Source of the DNA: a virus | Length of the DNA: 32,249 nucleotides | Virus record (IMG/VR): IMGVR_UViG_3300006853_000043 | Span: 1-32,249 of that record | Reading direction: 5' to 3' (one strand) | Part shown: positions 12,780 to 21,659 of the stretch, piece by piece | Layout of the letters: every line of letters starts with the position of its first letter | Numbering within the stretch: position 1 is the stretch's first letter | Made by a program: the position numbers and the translations under genes | Notes under the pieces: generated by a model | The model's input: the letters and a program-made list of their open reading frames with translations, nothing else | Databases searched by the model: none | What the model was told of the DNA's origin: nothing

Positions 12780-15303
12780 CAATCGTCTCCGGCGAGATAA
12801 CTGGAGTGGCTAGCTCCGTCACAACCACATCCACTAACCAAATATCGCCCAGATCGGGATCGTGGAGACTGGTAAAGCTGGGCATGCTTATGGTGGCATA
12901 GAATCGATTCCCGCAGTTATCACGAACCACGAGGAAACCGACGTGAGCGTGGCAGATTTCGTGAATACCTTCGATCACGTCGAGGCAGGGCGTTTCTGGC
13001 GTACACAATGCAGCCACCAGCAATCGACGCTGGAACCGGAAACCTAGCCGCTCGAGCGGCCGGAAAGAGATATGTTTGTCCCTACCATACACCGCCTGGA
13101 TGATGTGCGAGTCGGCATCAAGGTTGGTCCAGTCCTTACTGATCGGCAACTGGGACCCGTAGGCCTCGGGGAAAGCCACGTTGAAGCTCGGATCATCCGG
13201 TGCCGTAATGATCATATCAGCGCCTACCGGCGAGGCAGTGGTGCGACACACCTCTTCCACGAAATCAGAAAGCGAGCCGTCAACTCTCGCCTGCCGGATC
13301 CGGTAGCACACCTCGCTGCCATAAACGTGGCTGTAATCGTCCCAACAGAAAGGCACGGTACCGCTAGCTGGCACTCCCGTAACCGGCGATCCCGTAGGCG
13401 CTATGATTGCAACGGTAACCCAGTCTGCAGCCATCTGCGCAGATTCCATGCGCTGGATCTCATAGTAGTCGAACTTGTCCTGGGTCAACGTAGTAGGCGA
13501 CCAGCACAGTCGGTTATACGGGATCCCCGTGACCGCACATTCGGGTCTCGTAAACGGCGGACATGGGTCGCACACTCCCCCGGTAACTGACTGGGTGAGC
13601 ACAGTAACCGAAGCGCCAGTGATTGCCGGTGGCTGCGATAGTATCGACACCTGGAGGTCGCTAAGCCGTGCGGTAGTGTCCTCGAGGGGAAGGAATGGGT
13701 TGGTAGGGGCTATGAATGCGTGGCCTGTTGCTGCTCCCGCCGCCGTCTGATCGCCGGTACCGGTGACATACACCTCAGCGACCAGGGCGCCGATACGCCA
13801 CACATTGTTGGTCTTGCCCGGTTCACCGTAGTCCGCCGCTAAGGTGAAGCGTGCCCGGACTCCCGCCGCCTCGTTAATATCGATGCCGACACCAAACGGG
13901 ACCGTGACCTCGTGATAGGGATCACCATAACGGTCGTTGCCCACTAGTGGCGCCGCCAATACCATCGCTTCGGTGATACGGAAGGGTCCGGCGATCAGAG
14001 TATCCGCATTGTTGACCAGATCGAGGTCGACATATTTCCGGTCGGATGGTGCTGTGGGGGAGGTCAGCACGGCCATATTCACTCGAGCTTTGCCGTATAC
14101 CGTACTGCCGGCAGGCACAGCTAACTGCTGGCGTGGTCGCTTGGCGCTGCCGCCATCAGATTTCTGAGGGAGCGTGCCGCTGTTGCTGCCGGAATACGGC
14201 TGGGTGTCCACCACCTGAGCACCAGCACTCAGCATCCGCAACGCTGGTAGGCCGTCCAACTGCGTACCCAAGGATCGATGGACGTCTTTCTCCCACAGAA
14301 CCAGATCGTGCAAATCCCAGTCCAGGTAGGTGTAATGCTGGAACCCAGTCCCCGGGTTTTTGTCTCGGAGCGAACGCCAATCGAACGACCCCGAACCGCC
14401 ATAGTCGTCCGAGCTGCCGGGACAACGCACAAGCACAATATACTCTTGACCCGCTATAACCGTAGCAGGCGAGCCAGTGGCGTTTGGTTGGAACATCGTA
14501 CCCGAAACCCACTGGTAGGTTCCGGGCGGTTCGATGATCGCCACTCCTGCTCGACCCTCGGGGATCGAATCGACGTGGATCCGCATAAGATCCATGATGT
14601 TGCTTTGGGTATTGAGTGCTCGAAGCTGGAGTCGCCGGTTACCGATGCTGCTAGCAAACTGACGAACAGCCTGGGGAGTCCATAACCGGAACGGTGTCGT
14701 CCCGTGCTCGATAAACGCCTCGGCCATGTGCCAGTTCGAGTATCCCGCCGGGAATAACCTCACCCACGAATATGCGCCGTCTTGATCGATGCGTCGCACA
14801 TTCATGCTCTTTAGACCGTTATACTCAATAGCGACGCTTAGAACGTGCCGATCGAGGGGGAAGGCACTCGCCCCTGGCATGTGAACCGTAACCTGTGACG
14901 GCGTAGCTCCCGAGTTAAACAGGAACTTCCCGTCATCAGCAACTGCCAGCTCGTCGCCAGTTACCGCACCACCGCCCTCGTCGACCACGTTCGAGGAGGC
15001 AGTGATTGTCGAGGTATAGCTGGTAACCGAATGCCCAGCACCTGGGTCGAATCCGCTTGCCGGATATAGCTCGACCAGGAACGGCTTGCGGTGGCCACCC
15101 CAATAGGAGGCTGACAGAACGGGGTTGTTGGTCGACGCACCCGAATACAACGCCACCTGGTCAACGGGACCGGTCCGTTGGGGTTTGAACCGCAAGGCCC
15201 GCATGGTGAGACCGGTCTGGATGATATTAGTCGCAACCCCGACGCCCAGGAACTCGACACCGACGACATCCGGCAGGTTCGGATTCCAGTTTGATCTCGG
15301 CAT
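12772..15303 (-). CDS. Large minor tail protein with FnIII-like domain (843 aa)
   Basis: ATG shares a base with the tape measure stop (TGATG). Long, beta-rich, glycine and serine rich. The N-terminal half has several jelly-roll-like stretches (LVELYPASGFDPG, WRSLRDKNPGTGFQHYTYLDWD). Around residues 590-690 there is a fibronectin type III-like segment (YYEIQRMESAQ, CYRIRQARVDGSLS), preceded by a Cys-rich run (CDPCPPFTRPEC). First gene after the tape measure, so probably the distal tail or adhesin protein. Confidence 0.8.
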   Translation of the reverse strand: MPRSNWNPNLPDVVGVEFLGVGVATNIIQTGLTMRALRFKPQRTGPVDQVALYSGASTNNPVLSASYWGGHRKPFLVELYPASGFDPGAGHSVTSYTSTITASSNVVDEGGGAVTGDELAVADDGKFLFNSGATPSQVTVHMPGASAFPLDRHVLSVAIEYNGLKSMNVRRIDQDGAYSWVRLFPAGYSNWHMAEAFIEHGTTPFRLWTPQAVRQFASSIGNRRLQLRALNTQSNIMDLMRIHVDSIPEGRAGVAIIEPPGTYQWVSGTMFQPNATGSPATVIAGQEYIVLVRCPGSSDDYGGSGSFDWRSLRDKNPGTGFQHYTYLDWDLHDLVLWEKDVHRSLGTQLDGLPALRMLSAGAQVVDTQPYSGSNSGTLPQKSDGGSAKRPRQQLAVPAGSTVYGKARVNMAVLTSPTAPSDRKYVDLDLVNNADTLIAGPFRITEAMVLAAPLVGNDRYGDPYHEVTVPFGVGIDINEAAGVRARFTLAADYGEPGKTNNVWRIGALVAEVYVTGTGDQTAAGAATGHAFIAPTNPFLPLEDTTARLSDLQVSILSQPPAITGASVTVLTQSVTGGVCDPCPPFTRPECAVTGIPYNRLCWSPTTLTQDKFDYYEIQRMESAQMAADWVTVAIIAPTGSPVTGVPASGTVPFCWDDYSHVYGSEVCYRIRQARVDGSLSDFVEEVCRTTASPVGADMIITAPDDPSFNVAFPEAYGSQLPISKDWTNLDADSHIIQAVYGRDKHISFRPLERLGFRFQRRLLVAALCTPETPCLDVIEGIHEICHAHVGFLVVRDNCGNRFYATISMPSFTSLHDPDLGDIWLVDVVVTELATPVISPETIGV

Positions 15304-18300
15304 CAGGTCGTCCCAACTGCGAACTGAATCTTCTTACGTGCCAAGGCCACCTGGATGGCGTCCGACAACCGATCGGCAGTGGCGGTCGCTTCCTCTTGGG
15401 AGATCGGCCCATTCACGTTGACGTTCAACTCCTGGATGACTACGCCCGAACCCGAGAAGGTCGATCCCCCCAGCGTAGCATGGCCAATGTTATCGGTGCT
15501 AGGGGCGGCCTGACCGATCAGCTGGTCGAGCAACCCGGATTCCTGTGCGAGAGCTGCCGCCCGTGCCGGCTCGTTAAGTGGGATAACGACCTCGGGGGCG
15601 TGAAGCGCTGCGAGCTGATCTTTATCGATGATACCGCCGTGCTGAAGACTGCCCAGGACATCTCCAACTACGCCCACGCCCGGAATGTTCTTCAACTTAC
15701 TAATCAGGTCGCCCGCTTTGTCGATCGCACTCTTAATGACGTCAATGATGCTCTTGATGACGTTTCGGGCAGTGCGAACTGCGCTAGTAACACCGTCCCA
15801 CGCCGCCTCGAAGGTGGAGATTATCGGCGAAGCCGTCGCCTTGATGAAGTTAATAACGGGCTGAATAGCCTTATCTTTAACCGCCAGAACCGCGGACTTA
15901 ACCACGTCAACTGCAGCTTTAAAGGCATTCCATGCCGCCGTCCCAACACCGACTGCAGCTTTGAATGTACTTTGCAAGAATCGGCCGATCGGGACCAAGA
16001 CATTTTGCCACAGGAAGGTTGCCGCCGTGGTTACCGCTACCACCGCAACCTTAAACACTGTCTGCAGGACGCTGGCAACCGTCCGGATGACGGGGGTTAA
16101 CACTGTCGCAATGAAGGAGGCCAACGGGACCAGGACCGCGTTCCACAGTACCTTGAGGATCTCGATTGCCGACGCTACGGCGATGATCAGCGGGCCGATC
16201 ATAATAGCAATCCACACCTTCAGTGCTACTATGAACACCTGAGTGAGGAAGTTGACTATAGGCTCGAGGACCGTATGCCAGATCGTGAGGAATACGTTGG
16301 CTACCGCCTGGACAGCTGGCACTATCACCTGCGTAAACAGCGTCCCGAGAGCAATAAAAGGCGTAATGAACGCTGCGGCGATGAACAGACCGAGAGGTAC
16401 TAAGATGTCTTGCCACAGAGACCGGAACAAATCAGCAGCGAGCGACAGCGTAGGCTGGATGTTGGTCGAGATGATAGTCGCCAGCTTGGCCAAGCCAGTC
16501 GCCAAAATCGCAATCGCTTTGGCAAGCGCTACCAAAACCGGCGCACCGATCTCCGAGAGCAGTAACGCAGCTAGCTTGATGAGTGGAACCAGCAACGGGA
16601 CCACCGCTACCAGCAGCTCCGCCAAGGCAATGGCGATCTGACCCAGTGCTTCGGCCAGCTCCGGCAGAGCAGGTGCCAGAGCCTCGAGTACTTTCTGCAG
16701 TCCGTCCACAAGCGCTTTGCCGACTTCTTTCAGGGCGGGTCGCAAGACCTCGAGGACCTGGAGTAGTGCGCCACCGAGGATCTCCGCCACCTGGGCCAGG
16801 ATCGGACCCAGGGTCTTAGCAGCATCGACAAGCAAGTCACCCAGCAGTCGAGCGATGTCGGTCAGCACAGGAGCTAACGATTGAGCAACCTCACCGACCA
16901 CCCGCAGGATATCCGCAAACGCAGGGCCTAGGGCATCGAGGAGAGCCTCCCCTACTTTCACCAGTACGTTGATCAGAGGGGTCACCGCTCGAACCAGCAC
17001 CCCAAATCCGGCGATGAGTGGCGGGAGAATAGCTCCGAGAGCATCGCCTAGCAAGGTAATAATCGGAGCTACTGCTTCACCCAACGCAGAAAACAGCGGC
17101 ATCAAGCTCTTCAACGCCGGTTTCAACGAAACAAAGGCGTCGACCAGCGCACCAGCAATGGGAGTAAGACCCTCCGCCACTCCCTGCAGTGCCGTCCCGA
17201 AGGCAGGTCCCAGCTCGCCAACGATCCCACCCAGAATCGTAATGAGGTTGGTCGTGATTCCTGACAGCGCAGGAGCTATGGTGCCTAAAGCACCCTGGAT
17301 CGCCGGGACCGCTAGTCCAAGCTGCTCTTTGATGGTCGGAACCAGGGGCTGAAAGGCCTCAGTCAACGAAAGCGAGACCGTATCTTTGAAGGTACTGAAC
17401 AAACCGGTCAGCGTTTGAGACTGCTTGGCCATCGCACCGGCCGCACCCGGAAACTCTTGCATCCCCTTAACCAGAGCAGCGATGCCTTCCTTCGCTGGCA
17501 CAGCGCCCTTTTGCAACTGCTCCTGTAGAGCCTGGGTGGTGATCCCCAAACCATCTGCCATGGCCTGGAAGACAGGGAACCCAGGCACCGCTTCAGCAAT
17601 CTGCAGCAGTTCCTCGGAAGAGATCTTACCTTTGCTGGACATCTGGGATAGTGCACGCACCACCCGATCGATGGCCTCGGGCGGTTGGCCCAGAACGGAG
17701 GTTAGGTCACCGATGGTGGTGAGTAACGGCAGGACATCCTTTTGCGTGAAGCCTGCGGCTTGACCCATCGCCAAAATCTGGCGGGCGTTATTGGCTAATC
17801 CCTGGAACTCGAACGGGGTGGTCGCAGCAAATTTCTGCAGATCCTTGATGAAGGCACCAGCTGCTTCGGCAGAACCTAGCAGCGACTCGAACCCGATCTG
17901 GGTTTGTTCCAAGTTAGCGGCCGACTTGAGACCGAAGCCGACTATAGCCGCACCACCAATAGCCAGCGACGCTGCAAACAGCTTTGCCCCAGTGGCCAAC
18001 GAACTAAACAGGGTACGAGTCCGACCGAATGACCGCTCGACCGACGAACTAGCAGCTGCCGCCGATGCTTCGACCGGAGCAAACGCATCCACGCCACCAA
18101 TACCACGCAATGCCTGGTCTGACTGACGTTGCGCTTCCTGGAACGAATCCTGGATCGATTCTCCGGCGGCCTCAGCTTCCGCCACCACGGGAGAGAAGGA
18201 ACTGATACCGCCTATCTCTCGCAGTGCCGCATCGGATTGACGCTGGGCCTCCTGGAACGAGTTTTGGATGTCCTCGCCCGTGGATTCCGCCTCGGACTCG

Positions 18301-18647
18301 ACGAGCGCAAACAGCTCCGGTCCGCCGATATCCCGAAGGATCGAGTCGACCTGGCGCTGAGCCTCGTTGAATGAATCTTGGATGTCCTCTCCAGCAGATT
18401 CGGCCTGAGTTTCTAGCGGCTTGAACAAGCCCGCCTTACCGATGTTCTGCAATGCCTCTCGGGCGTCTCGAGCCGCTTCCTCGAAAGCAGCCTGGATCTC
18501 CTCGCCGCTGGCCTCAGCCGCTTTAGCCGTCTTGCCCTCGAGGGTAGAAAGGAATGAACCAACTTGTTTATCGGCTTTGGAGGTGTCTAGCTCGACCTCC
18601 ACGAAAGCGGTGGCGATGGGTCCGCCAGCTGGCGACGACAGCGACAT
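15303..18647 (-). CDS. Tape measure protein
   Basis: 1114 residues; ATG shares a base with the chaperone stop (TGATG). An N-terminal Ala/Glu-rich region carries a strict 38-residue repeat: (G)E-x-IQxSFxEAQRQ starts at residues 48, 86, 124, 162 and a worn copy at 200. A hydrophobic segment follows (222-240), then the conserved tape measure domain (FESLLGSAEAAGAFIKDLQKFAATTPFEF...). Residues about 480-900 are long Leu/Ile/Val-rich helical repeats, including several likely membrane-active segments. Length sets the tail length; by the usual 0.15 nm per residue rule the tail would be roughly 165 nm. Confidence 0.95.
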   Translation of the reverse strand: MSLSSPAGGPIATAFVEVELDTSKADKQVGSFLSTLEGKTAKAAEASGEEIQAAFEEAARDAREALQNIGKAGLFKPLETQAESAGEDIQDSFNEAQRQVDSILRDIGGPELFALVESEAESTGEDIQNSFQEAQRQSDAALREIGGISSFSPVVAEAEAAGESIQDSFQEAQRQSDQALRGIGGVDAFAPVEASAAAASSSVERSFGRTRTLFSSLATGAKLFAASLAIGGAAIVGFGLKSAANLEQTQIGFESLLGSAEAAGAFIKDLQKFAATTPFEFQGLANNARQILAMGQAAGFTQKDVLPLLTTIGDLTSVLGQPPEAIDRVVRALSQMSSKGKISSEELLQIAEAVPGFPVFQAMADGLGITTQALQEQLQKGAVPAKEGIAALVKGMQEFPGAAGAMAKQSQTLTGLFSTFKDTVSLSLTEAFQPLVPTIKEQLGLAVPAIQGALGTIAPALSGITTNLITILGGIVGELGPAFGTALQGVAEGLTPIAGALVDAFVSLKPALKSLMPLFSALGEAVAPIITLLGDALGAILPPLIAGFGVLVRAVTPLINVLVKVGEALLDALGPAFADILRVVGEVAQSLAPVLTDIARLLGDLLVDAAKTLGPILAQVAEILGGALLQVLEVLRPALKEVGKALVDGLQKVLEALAPALPELAEALGQIAIALAELLVAVVPLLVPLIKLAALLLSEIGAPVLVALAKAIAILATGLAKLATIISTNIQPTLSLAADLFRSLWQDILVPLGLFIAAAFITPFIALGTLFTQVIVPAVQAVANVFLTIWHTVLEPIVNFLTQVFIVALKVWIAIMIGPLIIAVASAIEILKVLWNAVLVPLASFIATVLTPVIRTVASVLQTVFKVAVVAVTTAATFLWQNVLVPIGRFLQSTFKAAVGVGTAAWNAFKAAVDVVKSAVLAVKDKAIQPVINFIKATASPIISTFEAAWDGVTSAVRTARNVIKSIIDVIKSAIDKAGDLISKLKNIPGVGVVGDVLGSLQHGGIIDKDQLAALHAPEVVIPLNEPARAAALAQESGLLDQLIGQAAPSTDNIGHATLGGSTFSGSGVVIQELNVNVNGPISQEEATATADRLSDAIQVALARKKIQFAVGTT
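18030..18506 (-). repeat. 114-bp coding repeat in tape measure N-terminus
   Basis: Four clear copies and one degenerate copy of a 38-residue unit, starting at residues 48, 86, 124, 162 and 200, exactly in step (114 nt each). The core is GEDIQDSFNEAQRQ, followed by a short Gly-rich turn (IGGPELF, IGGISSF, IGGVDAF). Confidence 0.8.
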
Positions 18648-18985
18648 CAGCCGACCTGTCCTATGGCGTAACCCATCGCACGAGCCGCTTCGAGGTTATC
18701 CCTGGTGATCGCTTCCTCACTCGGCCACCACGAAGGCATGCGTTTACCCGACTTATCGAGAGTCTTAGGTTCAGCCGATCGGCTCGCATCCGCAAGCATT
18801 TGGTCGAAATTCTCCCGTTCCTCTTTGTCGAGATGCTGGACCTTCAAGAAATAGATGAGATTGAGGAAGCGGCTATAGGGCAGAACCTCCGGGTCTATTC
18901 CCCGGTCGACGCAGTAGCCGTCGAACTCCGCTTGGAACCGCCTCGCCCATTGGTGGAGGACGATGGCGGTCCCGTAGGGTGGGGC
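18647..18985 (-). CDS. Tail assembly chaperone T part (made by -1 frameshift)
   Basis: An open frame in -1 relative to the G gene reads from 18985 to the stop at 18649-18647. Its protein is conserved-looking: VLHQWARRFQAEFDGY, then RGIDPEVLPYSRFLNL and KVQHLDKEERENFDQML, typical of GT chaperone C-termini in actinophages. There is no good start within it. A TAA in the -1 frame at 18988-18986 limits the slip to 18985-18898. The tape measure start follows directly. The G-T fusion is needed for tail assembly but absent from the virion. Confidence 0.8.
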   Translation of the reverse strand, partial: APPYGTAIVLHQWARRFQAEFDGYCVDRGIDPEVLPYSRFLNLIYFLKVQHLDKEERENFDQMLADASRSAEPKTLDKSGKRMPSWWPSEEAITRDNLEAARAMGYAIGQVG

Positions 18986-19344
18986 TTACTGTATTCCTCG
19001 ATCAGGAACCGAATAACCCCCTGCGACTGCCAACGTTCGATCGATTTGGGTCCTGCCAGACGCAAACGGCTTGCGTACAGCTCAGCCGATTCAGGCGACA
19101 ACACCAGATCGAGGAAGTTAGCTAGCCGGACGTTATAGGTATGCTGGGCCTTGGCCAGCTTGGTGAGATCCTCAGCAGTCGCCGTATCCGGATCCTTGTC
19201 GAGCAGATCACCGAACTCGGTCAGGTCCATCAGGTCATCGATCAGACCAGCGCCGACATTGGGATACGCATGGAACACGTCGCCATCGAGGGTGAACTCG
19301 ATTAGCGTCGGTTCCTTGATTACCGGCTTACTAAAGTCACGCAC
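18895..19344 (-). CDS. Tail assembly chaperone G
   Basis: 149 residues, just upstream of the tape measure gene, as in nearly all long-tailed phages. Residues 10-30 (IEFTLDGDVFHAYPNVGAGL) and 70-120 (NVRLANFLDLVLSPESAELY) fit tail chaperones. The last 25 residues are low-complexity Ser/Thr/Gly, as expected for sequence read only when no frameshift occurs. A -1 shift in the region 18985-18898 gives the longer G-T protein. Confidence 0.85.
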   Translation of the reverse strand: MRDFSKPVIKEPTLIEFTLDGDVFHAYPNVGAGLIDDLMDLTEFGDLLDKDPDTATAEDLTKLAKAQHTYNVRLANFLDLVLSPESAELYASRLRLAGPKSIERWQSQGVIRFLIEEYSKPHPTGPPSSSTNGRGGSKRSSTATASTGE

Positions 19345-19652
19345 TATTGCATCTCCTGTTCTAGGGCAGGCCGTAGGTATGGCCTCGCCCTCATGAACCG
19401 GGTGCCTCGCTCGACGAATCCTGCGTATTTGACATTACTGCCGATCGTCACCACCAGTCGCCTACCCCGCCGGAAGGGGGACGACGTCTGGATGGACGCA
19501 CGCAGCCTGCCAGTATCGACTGGACACTGCCGTTTAGCTCGAGTCTGCACGTTGATGCCTGTAACCATCAACCGAGCACCAAGAGGACTCACTGTTCCTC
19601 CTGGCGGACGCAGGAACCGCTCGAGAGCGCTAGTGTGCACTTTCACAGTCAT
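19344..19652 (-). CDS. HK97 gp10-like neck/tail terminator protein
   Basis: Start chosen at ATG 19652, overlapping the previous stop (ATGA), giving 102 residues. The sequence fits the HK97 gp10 family: RAKRQCPVDTGRLRASI, then GSNVKYAGFVERGTRFMRARPYLRPAL. Members act at the head-tail joint or tail terminator. Confidence 0.85.
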   Translation of the reverse strand: MTVKVHTSALERFLRPPGGTVSPLGARLMVTGINVQTRAKRQCPVDTGRLRASIQTSSPFRRGRRLVVTIGSNVKYAGFVERGTRFMRARPYLRPALEQEMQ

Positions 19653-20182
19653 TCGCACTCCCAACAGGTCGGGATCCCAACCAAGACCGTGAGATTGGTT
19701 CCCACACATCCGCCTTCGGGACCAACCGACGCGTGATCACCGAGACCCCAAGTATAGCCATCGCCCAGGATTGGAGAAACCGTATCGATATCCCGAAGAC
19801 AACACGCCACCCCCGCCCGGACTGCGGCCATATCCGACATTACTGTGAAAGCAGTATCGTCAAGCTGATCACAGGTGGGAGGATGGTGTCTATCGCCCGT
19901 CGGCATGCAGCGGAACACTACCACGTTGAAAGTGACCACGTCCCATGGCACGTCGCAGTTAACAGGCACGCCGAGATCCGGAACAGGGAACTTACGGGAT
20001 GGGTAGGATCGTGCGACATTGACCGTGAGCTGACCCTCTCCCTCGCAGCAGTTAGCGGCTTCAGGCTCAATGCCTGGCACCAAACATCGACGAGCTGGGC
20101 ACCCAGCTTCCGTCAACTGGAGTTTAGCACAGGCGCAGTCGAGTAGCAAGCCCCCGACCCGGTAGATCTTGGTGAAGTCCAT
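19649..20182 (-). CDS. Cys-rich head-tail connector or neck protein (177 aa)
   Basis: Starts 3 nt after the adaptor stop. Contains 14 cysteines in 177 residues, including CACAK, NCCEGEG, ACCLRD and TCWECE. Middle part (GQLTVNVARSYPSRKFPVPDLG) is conserved-looking and beta-rich. Its place between adaptor and gp10-like gene fits a head-tail stopper or tail completion protein; the exact role is inferred. Confidence 0.7.
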   Translation of the reverse strand: MDFTKIYRVGGLLLDCACAKLQLTEAGCPARRCLVPGIEPEAANCCEGEGQLTVNVARSYPSRKFPVPDLGVPVNCDVPWDVVTFNVVVFRCMPTGDRHHPPTCDQLDDTAFTVMSDMAAVRAGVACCLRDIDTVSPILGDGYTWGLGDHASVGPEGGCVGTNLTVLVGIPTCWECE

Positions 20183-20185
20183 GCT

Positions 20186-20986
20186 TCACCCCTGAAGCCT
20201 TGCCGGCATGTGATCGGGCGAATAAGCTCGTGCCCGGTCCTGGATGGCCCGTGGGTTCATCTGCCTGATGAAGAGATCGGCCAAGAAAACCCCGGTCAGG
20301 TTATCCACTAGAACATCCTCAGCCCGGATCCGCTCCATGGTCACGCCTTGACGGACCACCTTCTGCACCTCGAAGGAAAGCCCACATTCCATCCCGCTGC
20401 AGGCCTTAGCAATCTCGAGAGCCAGCGCTCCGACGCCCATCTTGCCGGATTCGGGCACTGGCGCACCGATGGAAGTCTCGATGATCCACGAACCGGGACC
20501 GCCCGTTACCGTGAAATCCTGACACAGGGGCCATTCGTGGCCACCCATCCGGACCAGGCGCTGACCATCGTAAACCAAGTAGTCCACGTTGGGAAGCAGA
20601 GCAACTCCGTCGACCGTTACTGAGGTGATTTCGTTGATCGTCTCAGACAGCAATACTTCAGATACTGCTGAGCACGAGCAGCTGTCTCCGCATTGGCCGC
20701 AGGCGAGGTTAAGCCAGATCCCGTTTACGAGGGAAGGGTACGGCCAACCCCAATAGCCGCCTCGGGTCAGGACGCCGTCCGACCAGATGGTATCCTGGGG
20801 CCATTGGGTGTTGCAGTCCTTACGGCAGGGCCGAATCTTGACAGCGCAGTTACCGAACCGTCGACCTGTTGCTGACCATAGGATCTCTGAAGCAGCCATG
20901 ACCGCTGATCCGGTGACCGCAGGGTTCACCCCTGCGAGATCACCGCACCAGATGTAAGGCCATGGCTGACACAGATCCGAATACAT
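20186..20986 (-). CDS. Head-to-tail adaptor
   Basis: 266 residues, ATG sharing a base with the preceding stop (TGATG). Begins with CQPWPYIWCGDLAGV, then AVMAASEILWSATGRRFGNC and RPCRKDC, a pattern I recognise from actinophage head-to-tail adaptors. Twelve cysteines, including CGQCGDSCSCS. Near the C-terminus FLADLFIRQMNPRAIQDRAR, a helical end typical of connector proteins. Confidence 0.8.
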   Translation of the reverse strand: MYSDLCQPWPYIWCGDLAGVNPAVTGSAVMAASEILWSATGRRFGNCAVKIRPCRKDCNTQWPQDTIWSDGVLTRGGYWGWPYPSLVNGIWLNLACGQCGDSCSCSAVSEVLLSETINEITSVTVDGVALLPNVDYLVYDGQRLVRMGGHEWPLCQDFTVTGGPGSWIIETSIGAPVPESGKMGVGALALEIAKACSGMECGLSFEVQKVVRQGVTMERIRAEDVLVDNLTGVFLADLFIRQMNPRAIQDRARAYSPDHMPARLQG

Positions 20987-21651
20987 CAGGCCAAGGCCGC
21001 AGCACCGCAGCCCGTGAGTGCCGGCAACGGCAGAGGTGCCAGGTTGAACCCGTAGTGCGCTAGTGGTGGCACCGACGAGATCCAGTCAGGCGATGCCCCT
21101 GGACCTGTTCCCCAGCCGGTATTGGCTGCAGCGGTCTTAGCAGACAGCTGCCACTCGAGCGTGCCGTCCTCGATGGTGAAGTCATTGAACCTCCCCGCAA
21201 AGAGGTTGGGCCAAGCCCAGTAGGCCCGCAGAGGGTTGGCACCGACGCAGGCCGTCCCTGCTACCGCCTGCCAAACCTCCAGGCTGAACCGCTGCTCCAC
21301 GCTGCCCTCGAGAACCCAGAAACCGGTACCAGTCACTGGCGCACCGGTCGTAATGACCAGCGCACCCGTGATCAAGTTTACGACATCCGGATCGATGGCA
21401 CAGAACTGAATGGTGAGGTTCGACCGGCGGAACTGGTCGGGACCAACCTCGTTCACGCAGAAGGCGCCTTGGGCGTTGCGCAGCGAGTAGTCGGTACCAT
21501 CCTCGTACTCCTGCGAGACCTCGACCTGCACGAAGCCGTCGGTGACCACCAGACCACCAGCACCCGTGACCGGCAGACCACACGAGTCGAGCCGAATGAT
21601 CCGCATGCGGGTACCACGGATCGGGGCAGCGCACAAAGTAGGTTGTGCCAT
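20986..21651 (-). CDS. Major tail protein (221 aa)
   Basis: Start chosen at ATG 21651, preceded by GGAGG at ideal spacing; a frame extending to 21723 would overlap the previous gene. Beta-rich sequence with VTDGFVQVEVSQEYEDGTDYSLRN, NLITGALVITTGAPVTGTGFWVLEG and FNDFTIEDGTLEWQLSAKTA, matching tail tube subunits of actinophages. In this phage it precedes the adaptor genes, an order seen in some actinophage groups. A role as a capsid accessory protein is less likely. Confidence 0.75.
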   Translation of the reverse strand: MAQPTLCAAPIRGTRMRIIRLDSCGLPVTGAGGLVVTDGFVQVEVSQEYEDGTDYSLRNAQGAFCVNEVGPDQFRRSNLTIQFCAIDPDVVNLITGALVITTGAPVTGTGFWVLEGSVEQRFSLEVWQAVAGTACVGANPLRAYWAWPNLFAGRFNDFTIEDGTLEWQLSAKTAAANTGWGTGPGASPDWISSVPPLAHYGFNLAPLPLPALTGCGAAALA

Positions 21652-21659
21652 GTTCCCTC

